Source of the DNA: Jaenimonas drosophilae
Lineage: Eukaryota; Euglenozoa; Kinetoplastea; Trypanosomatida; Trypanosomatidae
Direction: 5' to 3'
DNA length: 58,902 nt
NCBI GenBank assembly: GCA_030849065.1
Contig: JASAON010001582.1
Location: forward strand, 1 to 58,902
In this document: one piece after another, positions 31,482-40,520 of the stretch
How the letters are laid out: every line of letters begins with the position of its first letter
Numbering within the stretch: the stretch's first letter is position 1
Notes under the pieces: generated by a model
What the model saw: only the letters and a program-made list of their open reading frames with translations
Told to the model about the DNA's origin: nothing
Database searches by the model: none
Program-made: the position numbers and the translations under genes

Positions 31482-34417
31482 CCATGATTGATGGCGATCT
31501 CCAGGACAAGCACCAAGATGATGGCGGGAGATCCCTTCATCGAAACAGCAGCCATGTTGGTGATGATGGCGTACCTCACGATGCAACAGAGGAGATGCCA
31601 CAAGATGCTCCGCACCCCATGCATGCCCTGACACCACCACACCTCTACGCATCCTCTGAGTGCTCCGCACACACAACACACAACAACAACAACAACAGCA
31701 ACAAACCTCTATCCGTGTGTAGTGCGTCCATCGCATCCACCATCTCCTCCAACGATGCACACAAGGATGATCCCACGACGTTGAGAAGCAGTGGCAGCCC
31801 TGCCAAGAACACAACAACAACAACAACATCATCATCATCATCGCCATCCAGCAAAGATTCACCAACACATGTAAATCCCACGACGCACACATCTACTCCA
31901 CTGCCATCCAGTCTTGTACGAACAACTCCTGTCATTGGGGAAGTGAAGAAGAGCGTGAGCTTCGTCCTAACACACGAAAACAGCCACACGCATGATGGTC
32001 CACCGCTAACATCCACGTCACCAACATCGCCTCAGCATCATGTTGTTGATGATGATGATGATGATGATGAACCGAACAAGATGAACGACGTTGGTGGCAA
32101 ATTCTTCGTGACCTTCTCCGCACGGGATCACGCCGAGGATTCATCCAACATCTCGAGTGTTGCTCCACCCATTCACACACAATCATCACGCGAGGAGCCA
32201 CACATGACAGACATCATCAAGCAACACCCGTTGTACTCCTCGAGCTCGTGCCTCATCATCAACTCACCTGCCACCACGGGAAGTATGAGCAGCCAACAAC
32301 AACAACCACAACAACTTCACGCATCCGTCATGAGTAGCGTGGGGAGCTCTGATCGTCAATCTCTTCAGCCGCCATCCTCACCGGAAGAAACCGCGTGTGG
32401 CGTACACGATGCATCATCATCATCATCATCATCATCAACATCAAAAACAACAACGCAGGATGATCTTCCTTGGCGCTTCATGATCGCCTTCTCCCCACGT
32501 GGTGAAGATGATGATGGCAACATGATGCTCAGCGCACACACAAGCGAGTACAATGCCAGCTCCCCGGCACCACCTATCCGCAACGCTGCATCTCTTACTA
32601 ACTCATCCTACAACAACAAGAAGAAGATGATGGATGATGATGCGTGGAAGGATCATCCTCTTGAGAACTCCGCCGACTCACTCATCATCGCCTCGCCGCC
32701 GTTGATGGAGATGGAGGACGAGCAAACGTCGCGCACAACACCAACAACAACAACAACAACGCACATCAACTCACCACCTCCATCCACCGATGCTGCACGA
32801 GGCACACGCGTGGATCGTGCATCATCGCCCGTTGGTTTCGTGGAAGGGAGCAAAACATCGCCAACAACAACAGCCGCGGATGATGTACGTCCTGCTGCTG
32901 GAAAAACGAAGGATGAAGCCTCTCCTCGTGATGAGGATGATGGTGGTGACATATTAATTCATCGTAATGATGCGTTGAGTGACGCAGATATACCGCAACG
33001 TCATTTGGAGAGCTCACCAACGTTGCGTACGTTGACGGAGCCATCCATGTGCTCGAGACCTGAACCGGAGTCTGATGTGCATCAACGTGCGTCACCTCGT
33101 GGTGATCCACGTACGTCAGCAACAACAACAACAACAACAAGATCCCGAACACCTCCATCGGCAGCAGAAGCACAGCCCAGTGCTGCAGCAACACCTGCTG
33201 CATCTACACACGTACGCTCATCATCATCATCATCATCATCTCATGACGATCATCATCCAGATCATGTTGCTGCCATCGTGCCATCCTCCCCGAAGGAGAT
33301 GGCCATCCAAACAACAACGCCAGATCTTTGCGCCGCTCCTCCATCACGTGTAGATGCATCCACGACGGCAGATGTTGCAGTTGGTGTTGATGCAGCCACA
33401 CAATCATCAATGATCAAGGATGATGCACCACATCCTTCTGCAATTCATGTTGCTGCACAGACGGAGAAGACGAGCTCTCCCACACAACAACAACAACAAC
33501 AACCATCATCATCATCAAAGAAGATGAGCACACCTCCGCAGAAGTCAGCCGTGCAGCCCCTTAAGCCGAAGCTGCTAAAGAAGAAGCGCCCCAACCCAAA
33601 AAAGATGCCGAACAACAACAACAACAACAACAACAATAGCAACACCAACAAGATCATCACCACTGACACACCACCACGTACAACGCCACCCACAACACAG
33701 CTAAAGAAGAAGAAGAAGAAGAAGGTTGATGTACGGCCACCATCATCACCTCCCTTCACGGTTGCAGCAACGTCAAAGACAAAACCAAAACGTCGTTATG
33801 TTGCCGCACGCACACACGCACTACGAAAACGCATGAATTTCTCCATGGACCGGCGCATGACGTCCGAAGCTCCACGACGTTTGCCACGCACACGCAAGAT
33901 GAAGTGGCCAACACGTGCAACGACACAACAACGACATCCGCACGCACGTACACGTCTGCCACGACGTCGGCGCGACTCAAATCCGCGATGCTATCTGCGT
34001 CATCGACGTGAGTTTATGGGTCGCGGAGCTCCAGAATTTTTACATCCGTACGGCCGTCCTCCACGACGTGCAGCACCACAACAACAACGGCATCATCCAC
34101 GTACACAACAACAACAACAACAACAACAACTGATGAAGAAGAAGATGAAGGTGAAGCACTCACCCCAACAACAACAACAACAACAACAACGTACAAAGTT
34201 GTTGTTGCGTAGACGACGTACGCCACCACTTTCGTTGGCGTACGCACCGAGCTCTGGGCCACGCTGGAAGGCACTTCATCGACGCCATCATCAACGTGTT
34301 GTTGTTGATGATGATGATGATGATGTAGGTGCAGTTGGAGATGAAGATGTGTACGCCCATGTACTGACGAGACATGGATTCTGGGGAGAGGCCATGCGCC
34401 ACATTGCTCTTGGCTGA
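25268..34417 (+). CDS. gene E: giant low-complexity protein with three repeat families and RHGFWGEA C-terminus
   Basis: The protein has 3049 residues and starts at ATG 25268 (MVKKKKVQRP). A Gln run lies near residues 51-62. Residues about 95-165 hold short ordered-looking boxes (LNTPELIDLLP, LGDEELHYLGHHP), the second echoed in gene G. Residues about 443-780 are a 153-residue tandem repeat starting DVLNRHDQLVNADAAKR, with a charged helix (KEKEEAQRATERKR), two full copies plus a start. Residues about 1535-2160 hold a longer module with PVCSEAFPSTFSSDY, ASSISSTDIPHVH, DDGRSSLHRNS and LTPPPLYASSECSA, two near-identical copies and one diverged. Residues about 2270-2480 hold two diverged copies of a F[FM][VI][TA]FS...HPL..S...LII[NA]SP unit. 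Near residue 2680 are two xQT motifs. The C-terminus has a Lys-rich region, KRMNFSMDRRM, Gln runs and YAHVLTRHGFWGEA, as in gene B. No membrane segment is seen. Confidence 0.86.
25420..25456 (+). repeat. (CAA)12 run encoding poly-Gln in gene E
   Basis: An uninterrupted CAA run read in the Gln frame near the N-terminus. It is the longest pure CAA run I noticed in the window and is likely polymorphic. Confidence 0.85.
26594..27607 (+). repeat. 459-bp tandem repeat in gene E, two copies plus a partial third
   Basis: Copies start at 26594, 27053 and 27512, exact 459-bp spacing (153 codons). The third copy follows the unit for only about 95 bp, through the charged helix, then diverges. Each unit has DVLNRHDQLVNADAAKR, a Glu/Lys/Arg-rich helix, a Ser/Arg/Thr-rich linker and VPPLSPTSVDQPHDASTPQ. 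The first two copies are nearly identical. Confidence 0.9.
29869..31306 (+). repeat. about 770-bp repeat in gene E, two near-identical copies
   Basis: Copy 1 spans about 29869-30540 and copy 2 about 30643-31306. The offset falls from 774 to 765 bp across the unit because of small in-frame length changes in triplet runs (for example DADADV against DADV). The encoded order is TEAL.PSQQHSSS, PTEHVEDVKPIPVCSEAF, SDDFASSISSTDIPHVHKDDG, HALTPPPLYASSECSARSAHN. A diverged third copy follows at about 31480-31800. Confidence 0.85.
32086..32712 (+). repeat. two diverged copies of an about 70-residue unit in gene E
   Basis: The first copy reads KFFVTFSARDHAEDS...PPIHTQ...IIKQHPLYSSSSCLIINSP. The second, from about 32467, reads WRFMIAFSPRGEDD...PPIRNA...WKDHPLENSADSLIIASP. 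The order of boxes is conserved although the DNA is not alignable by eye. This points to a small structured or binding element. Confidence 0.6.
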
Positions 34418-35468
34418 ACATGCATATACATTCATGCTTCACCACACACACACACACACATAAACAACTTAGATTGGTGCTGTTTCAGACGCAACATCAA
34501 CACGACGTGCGTCATGACGTGTGTTTTACGTACTCGTGCAACGAGTGACGATGCTCATCATCATCATCATCATCATTAGTCAGCACCAATATCAACCTCA
34601 TCTCCATCCGTTTAGAGGTATGGATGATGAGTCGTGCACCACACCACACTTTTTTCTCTTTTTGTTGTGCGTGTTGTGCGTGTTGATGTTGGATGATGAT
34701 GATGATGATGTACCATCTCACGCATCACCATCACCATCACCACGGAGGACTAATGACGAATACATCATCATCATCATCAACACACTCAGTGCTCTTCTTT
34801 TGTGTTGTTGTTGCCATGACGTACGTACTCCTCCATCTCAACGTACTTAATCACTCATCATCGCCATTTTTTGTGGCGCGTTTTGTATTTCTTACCTCGT
34901 TTGTTTGGTATAACCATCATCCATCTACATCATCACCGCCTTCATGCACATTCATCATCATCACGAATGGTGTAGAGCTCCACTGAATGTTGTTGTGTTG
35001 TGCTTCATTTCTTCTTATTTTATGAATCACGTAGACCTCTTCATCTCTCCCAATGTTCTCATCAACATCACGTCGGTATGTTGATGATGATGATGTGTTG
35101 TGTCTTGATGCCTACACACACACACGTGTACCAGGTACGTACAGCAACTATATCACTCTGACTGACGGATGTTGCTGCTCAGAGTATATTGATAGATGGA
35201 GCAGTGCATGCTGACGCACACAAGTACATCTCCTCGGGTTGTTGTTGTCGTTGATGATGATGATGATGATGATGATGCTCTGCAACACATGTTGGCACAC
35301 ATAATGTTGTTCCTATTTTGGTTGTTGCGTAGATGCAAGATAGATAAATCACGAATAGATACTTACTTACTTAAACATCCTAGACGCATAGAAACACATC
35401 CAAGAACACAACAACAACAATATATAGGTTGTGTGTGTATGTGTGCATGACCACGACGTAGCTTCATC
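34418..35468 (+). other. spacer between genes E and F
   Basis: Contents are a CA microsatellite at about 34443-34460, a TCA/CAT run at 34558-34577, T-rich tracts (about 34648-34668, 34865-34905 and 35005-35025) and a GAT run at 35253-35276. Three mini upstream ORFs lie directly before gene F (from ATGs at 35333, 35439 and 35447). No gene is seen. Confidence 0.6.
35309..35332 (+). promoter_or_regulatory. candidate spliced-leader acceptor for gene F
   Basis: TGTTCCTATTTTGGTTGTTG is followed by CGTAG, with AG at 35331-35332. The tract is weaker than others. If used, the leader begins at once with a short ORF (ATG 35333, four codons, TAA). Confidence 0.35.
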
Positions 35469-38400
35469 ATGTTGCCATCATCATCATCATCCACATCTCC
35501 ATCCGTCGCGGAGAACACCGCACGACCATCGCAACGTGGCCATGACGCGATGATGATGGACGATGTGATGGAGGAGGCGGAGCTCATCAACTTGAATCAT
35601 CTCTCCACGGCCAATGTTGAAACGCACAACATTGCGTATGCATCTCTGCCACAACAACATGTACCACCACCACATCATGGCGCCCACGCACACTTGCGTT
35701 CGCATGGTGAGATGGATCTCCATCAACGTACCGTGCATCATCAAATGAATGTGAATGAGAACAAGTACTTCGCAAGTCATGATGATGATGATGATCAAGC
35801 ATCACCGCACATTGCCTCCATCTTGTTGCACTCCATCACCAACAACAACAACAACAACAGACATGTGCATCAACGTCGTTGTGGTTGTCGCGTCGAGGAT
35901 CTCATCCGCTACCTCCACCACTTAAGCAACGCTGCCGCACGTGGACGTCAGCGCATGGCACATCAGCACACGTACAACACATCGGTGAAGCATGTGCTTC
36001 AGCATCAGACACGTATGCAACGGATATCATCGTCATCGATGGTTGATGATGGTGGTGATGATGATGTGCCACACGATGATGCACTGCAACTCATGCATTA
36101 CATCCGTTGTCTTCGAAGAGAAGATGCATCATCACGTCGTCCACGAACACGTACATCATCAACATCATCATCGAGCTCATCATCATCATCATCATCTTCT
36201 TCACCACCACCACGTGTGTTGCATACACCTGCGGCTGGTACTTCCTCTGCGAGAGGTTTGATGGCCGTCATTGATTGCGTTCGCCAGATGCGCGCAGACG
36301 ATGTTGATGCGCATCATCGTGATGCTACTGATGCCGATGGTGTTGTTGGTGATGAGGTTGGTGTTCTGAATCATGCTGATGAGATGCAACCTCCATCATC
36401 ATCATCTCCTCACGATGGAGATGCGCAATCTTCATCACATCACGTTGATGCCGCCAAAGACAACACTTCATATACACCTCCTGTGGCAGATCCAACTTCA
36501 TGCGCATCATCAACAACAAAAACAAGAAAGACTGACGTTGAGCGCAATGATGTTGGCCGTAGCACGACGCCACCAACTCTCGACGTACTCACCGATGATG
36601 ATGATCATCCTGACATTGCTGTTGATGCAGAACCAACAACAACAACTACTACTACTACTACTAGTACTACTACTAGTACTTGCTGCACTAGCACAGCAAC
36701 AAGAGATCCCACCTTGGAGGAACAACATCGTCTCATTGATTTTCTTCATCGCCTTCACGACGAGGCAGACTTTGACCGCTACGTACATCAACATGATGAT
36801 GATGATGAGCAACATGATGTTGATGCGCACTCACAACCGCAACAACAACAACAACAACAACAGCCAGAGTCATGCAGTCGTGGCGTGCAGTACAGCACAC
36901 CTCTCCCAACCAACAACAACAGCAACAACACATCATCGAAGTTCATCGTCTCACCGAGGCATCCAAATTCATCCATCACATCATCTCAACGTCGTCGAAG
37001 TAGCAACACGCATCTTCATTCACCACTACCAGATGCATCACCATCATCATCATCAACAACAACAACATCAACATCACGTACCAATGATGATGCGCAACCT
37101 GCACCAACGCCACACAATGCGACGGAGATCCATGCCAGCCACGACAGAGCTTCCATCACACAACACACATCATCATCATCATCACGCGTGAATGTAGATG
37201 AAGTTGAAGATGTCCTACACACAACATCAGCCGTACATCATCACGGTGATGTTGTGCCAACAACCATCAACGTCATCTCTTCTGTTGTCCTTCATGCATC
37301 CTCAAATGATGATGTTCCTCCGCGCGTGTTGATGTTGTCGCAGCACATTGATGGTGTAGCTCCACGTACACATGCATGTACATCTCCTCCCCCACATCCA
37401 CCGACAACGACACGAGCTACAACAACAACATCGTCTTCATCAACGCATGTACGTGATGGTGTAGATGATGTTCGTCGCGCAGATTTACATCAGCGGCTGA
37501 AACTATCCACGGCGGAGTTGCGAGCGGAGGCATATGCGGCCTTGACAAGCATCAACACCATCATCGCCAAACGTCTGTTGCGACGATCACATCGCATCAA
37601 GATGCACGTACATCATGTACGCGGAGAACATGATGGTGATGATGAGGAGGAGGATGATGATGATGATGAGCATCATCTACATGAACGAAGCCCCCCTCTT
37701 CCAACACATGAAGAGAATATCACTCAACAACAACAACAACAACAGCAACAACATGCAACTACACATCAGCGTGAAGATGTACGTCAGCGAACGACGCTCG
37801 TGCCAAGGACGAAGATGGATGATGCATCTCAACGTGTTGAAGGTGATTATGCATCTTCACACATGCAGTCTGAGTATTCATCAACAACATCATCAAGTAC
37901 ATCATCATCATTATCATCTTGTGTAGATGCAACGAAGAATGCTGTTGCGCACGATGATGCAGCTCGACGCTACGAAGATGATGCCTCAACACTAAGATCA
38001 TCATTATCATCATCGCTTCGTATGGACTCAACACAGATTGTTGGTCTTGATGATGCAGATCAACACAAAGATGATGTTTCATCATCATCAACCGGTGCAT
38101 ATCATCGATGTAGCACCAACGAAACATGCGTTGTTGCTGCAGCTCCTCTTGGTGAAGATGCAGCATCATCATCTCCCCACACTGACACACCACATCATGT
38201 TGTGTTGGATGATGATGTGCATCAACACGATAATGATGCTCCATCAACATCTACTTCCAGCACATCTCTGCGTGCAGATGTGCATCAAGATGCTGCCGCG
38301 GATGCTGTTGTTGCAGCTCCATACGATGCGCCAACAACATCATCACGAGATGTTGTTGCTGCGCACATGGATGATGATCAACATGTACGGACATCATCTA

Positions 38401-40259
38401 ACATGCCCGACAACGTCATTGCTTCCTGTGATGATGTTAGTGGGCACCACACCTCGTTGCGAGATGAAGATGATCTATGTTCAGTCATGAACCAACATCC
38501 AACAACACATGTTGCTGATGATGATAATGATGTTGATGATGATGATGATGCTACATGTACATCAGCGTCAGCGTGTTCGTCTCACGCCCAATCGCCACCA
38601 AGTGTTTGCTCCACAAGCGTGGGATGCGTTCCTGCAGATGAAGATGATGAAGATGAAGCACCACTTCATGTTGATGATGTACGTGCTCCATCATCACTGT
38701 GCTCTTCTGCGCATGACATGTCTCAGCCATCCACGATGACTTCGGCCTTTATGGATGTTAATGAGAACCACAACAACATTGATGATGATGTTGGTGTTGG
38801 TGTTGGTGTTGGTGTGTTATACACACAAGAAGTTGTGATTCATCGGCCACAACACACATTTGGTGCAAGCAACGCACATTGTGGTGATGTACGCTACCAC
38901 AACCTTGATGACGTACATCAAGATGCATTGAATGACGTACGCTACAACAGTGATGATGATGCCGACGTGTTATACACGCAAGAAGTTGTGATTCATCGGC
39001 CGCAGCATCACGAAGTTGTTGCCAACAACAACACAACATATTATTCAGACCACACATCATTGGCATCTATTCACTACAACAATACGCATGAAGATGTTGA
39101 TGATGAAGATCATGATCAGCATGTGTACGTTCCGGATGCATCAACCTTTCCTGAGTATCTTAGGAAGCCAGACTTTGGTGCGTTTGCGCTGACACCACCA
39201 ACACTGCAGGGAACGCATTCGGATGAAACACAACAACAACAACAAGATGATCATCATCGTCATCATCATCTTGATGAGCAACCATCATTTCATATGCAGC
39301 TGGAAAGAACTGTACATCTCTCATCTACCTCAACACCTCGTCATGATGATATCGATGATGTTAGAGCACATGAAGAAGAAGATGCAGCAATGATGCGTGC
39401 GTACCTCCATCAACATCACGACGTACGCAACAACGTCGTGCACGTTGAGAGCTCTGCGTGCAGTAGCAGCAACAGTCACGACGTCTACCACGCAGATTCA
39501 TTGCAACAACAACAACACACAACACAGACATGCGAAGAAACAACCATGACAACGTCGTGCTCATTCAATGAAGCACAACACGCACATCAACACATGTCTG
39601 TGATACAAGAAGATACACCAACAACAACAACTTCTGTTGTTGATGTACGACGCAACACACCAAATCCATCAACGTTGATGCTGCGTGCAGCAATGCGGCA
39701 GCCACACAAGCCACGAGTGGCACAGACAACAAACAACTCACGTCGTACAAACATCTCCCCAACACAACAACAACAACAACAACACAACCAACAACGTGTG
39801 GCACAAAGGAAACCTTCACCCACACGTACATCAATACGTTCTTCAGTTGTTGCTGCAGCACACAACACCATCAACGGTGTGCGTGATTCATCACCAACCT
39901 CACCATCATCTCCTCAACGTCTTCCACCTACACAAATCCTGCGTGGAGTACATGCACCAGATGATGATTCTCATCAGCATCAACATCAACGTGAGCGACG
40001 AAAACCTCCGCTGCCCAGCATCTTTCGTCGCCAACCATCCACGGCCGCACTCGTCGCGCACACTCGTCGCGGAGATGAGAAGAAGAAGATGATGATGATG
40101 TTGGTTGATATCTACACTGGCAACAGGCGAGGTGGTGGTACATCCCAGCACACGCGTACATCTCCTGAACCACATCAGCAACCGTTGCGTGCAGATGATG
40201 TGCTCAACAACTCTTCACTCCTTCGTACATCATCTGCCGATGACGTGGATGATGGTTGA
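35469..40259 (+). CDS. gene F: low-complexity protein with helix-like repeats as in gene B
   Basis: The protein has 1596 residues and starts at ATG 35469 (MLPSSSSSTS). The N-terminal third contains helix-like repeats of the gene B type: VEDLIRYLHHLSNAAA near residue 142, DALQLMHYIRCLRREDA near 203, GLMAVIDCVRQMRADD near 262, and HRLIDFLHRLHDEADF near 421. A longer charged segment near residues 674-715 (LKLSTAELRAEAYAAL then INTIIAKRLLRR) may be another helix. The middle is Asp/His/Ser/Val-rich. Near residues 1115-1180 the phrase LYTQEVVIHRPQH occurs twice, followed by DASTFPEYLRKPDFGAFALTP. The end is Arg-rich with RRKPPLPSIFRRQP and VDIYTGNRRGGG. It lacks the RHGFWGEA and YWPYLSP endings of its neighbours. 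No signal peptide or membrane segment is seen. Function is unknown. Confidence 0.84.
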   Translation: MLPSSSSSTSPSVAENTARPSQRGHDAMMMDDVMEEAELINLNHLSTANVETHNIAYASLPQQHVPPPHHGAHAHLRSHGEMDLHQRTVHHQMNVNENKYFASHDDDDDQASPHIASILLHSITNNNNNNRHVHQRRCGCRVEDLIRYLHHLSNAAARGRQRMAHQHTYNTSVKHVLQHQTRMQRISSSSMVDDGGDDDVPHDDALQLMHYIRCLRREDASSRRPRTRTSSTSSSSSSSSSSSSSPPPRVLHTPAAGTSSARGLMAVIDCVRQMRADDVDAHHRDATDADGVVGDEVGVLNHADEMQPPSSSSPHDGDAQSSSHHVDAAKDNTSYTPPVADPTSCASSTTKTRKTDVERNDVGRSTTPPTLDVLTDDDDHPDIAVDAEPTTTTTTTTTSTTTSTCCTSTATRDPTLEEQHRLIDFLHRLHDEADFDRYVHQHDDDDEQHDVDAHSQPQQQQQQQQPESCSRGVQYSTPLPTNNNSNNTSSKFIVSPRHPNSSITSSQRRRSSNTHLHSPLPDASPSSSSTTTTSTSRTNDDAQPAPTPHNATEIHASHDRASITQHTSSSSSRVNVDEVEDVLHTTSAVHHHGDVVPTTINVISSVVLHASSNDDVPPRVLMLSQHIDGVAPRTHACTSPPPHPPTTTRATTTTSSSSTHVRDGVDDVRRADLHQRLKLSTAELRAEAYAALTSINTIIAKRLLRRSHRIKMHVHHVRGEHDGDDEEEDDDDDEHHLHERSPPLPTHEENITQQQQQQQQQHATTHQREDVRQRTTLVPRTKMDDASQRVEGDYASSHMQSEYSSTTSSSTSSSLSSCVDATKNAVAHDDAARRYEDDASTLRSSLSSSLRMDSTQIVGLDDADQHKDDVSSSSTGAYHRCSTNETCVVAAAPLGEDAASSSPHTDTPHHVVLDDDVHQHDNDAPSTSTSSTSLRADVHQDAAADAVVAAPYDAPTTSSRDVVAAHMDDDQHVRTSSNMPDNVIASCDDVSGHHTSLRDEDDLCSVMNQHPTTHVADDDNDVDDDDDATCTSASACSSHAQSPPSVCSTSVGCVPADEDDEDEAPLHVDDVRAPSSLCSSAHDMSQPSTMTSAFMDVNENHNNIDDDVGVGVGVGVLYTQEVVIHRPQHTFGASNAHCGDVRYHNLDDVHQDALNDVRYNSDDDADVLYTQEVVIHRPQHHEVVANNNTTYYSDHTSLASIHYNNTHEDVDDEDHDQHVYVPDASTFPEYLRKPDFGAFALTPPTLQGTHSDETQQQQQDDHHRHHHLDEQPSFHMQLERTVHLSSTSTPRHDDIDDVRAHEEEDAAMMRAYLHQHHDVRNNVVHVESSACSSSNSHDVYHADSLQQQQHTTQTCEETTMTTSCSFNEAQHAHQHMSVIQEDTPTTTTSVVDVRRNTPNPSTLMLRAAMRQPHKPRVAQTTNNSRRTNISPTQQQQQQHNQQRVAQRKPSPTRTSIRSSVVAAAHNTINGVRDSSPTSPSSPQRLPPTQILRGVHAPDDDSHQHQHQRERRKPPLPSIFRRQPSTAALVAHTRRGDEKKKMMMMLVDIYTGNRRGGGTSQHTRTSPEPHQQPLRADDVLNNSSLLRTSSADDVDDG
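35887..36785 (+). repeat. cluster of four helix-like repeats in gene F
   Basis: Copies lie near 35893, 36076, 36250 and 36722. They follow the gene B pattern: two hydrophobics, x, [FYV], [LI], x-x-[LM], then basic and acidic residues. They are separated by His, Asp and Ser runs, as in gene B. Confidence 0.6.
38815..39006 (+). repeat. 153-bp spaced duplication in gene F
   Basis: The segment encoding LYTQEVVIHRPQH occurs at 38815-38854 and again at 38968-39006 with nearly the same DNA. DVRYHNL and DVRYNSD lie between them. The Val/Ile-rich wording is unusual in this otherwise polar protein. Confidence 0.75.
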
Positions 40260-40520
40260 GCCCATCACACGCAAGTATACATGCATCATCATCATCATCA
40301 TGTTGATGATGTTCTCTAGATGTTTTGTCAGTGACACAGACACATATACATCATCATCATCATTATTAGCAACAACATCATGAATGTTGTGCTTCATTCT
40401 GTGCTGCTCATCTCGCACACATCATCATCACCATCACCTTCTTCTTCATGTTGTAGTAGAGATAGATAGATTAGAGCAACAGCACACACGTGTGTGTGCG
40501 TGCTGCCATCAACACGCTCC
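40260..40520 (+). promoter_or_regulatory. short spacer F-G with candidate spliced-leader acceptor
   Basis: The shortest spacer in the window. A CAT run at 40283-40299 and CA/T-rich DNA precede the tract CACCTTCTTCTTCATGTTGTAG, with AG at 40455-40456. No ATG follows before 40521. This is a compact arrangement typical of polycistronic units. Confidence 0.5.
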
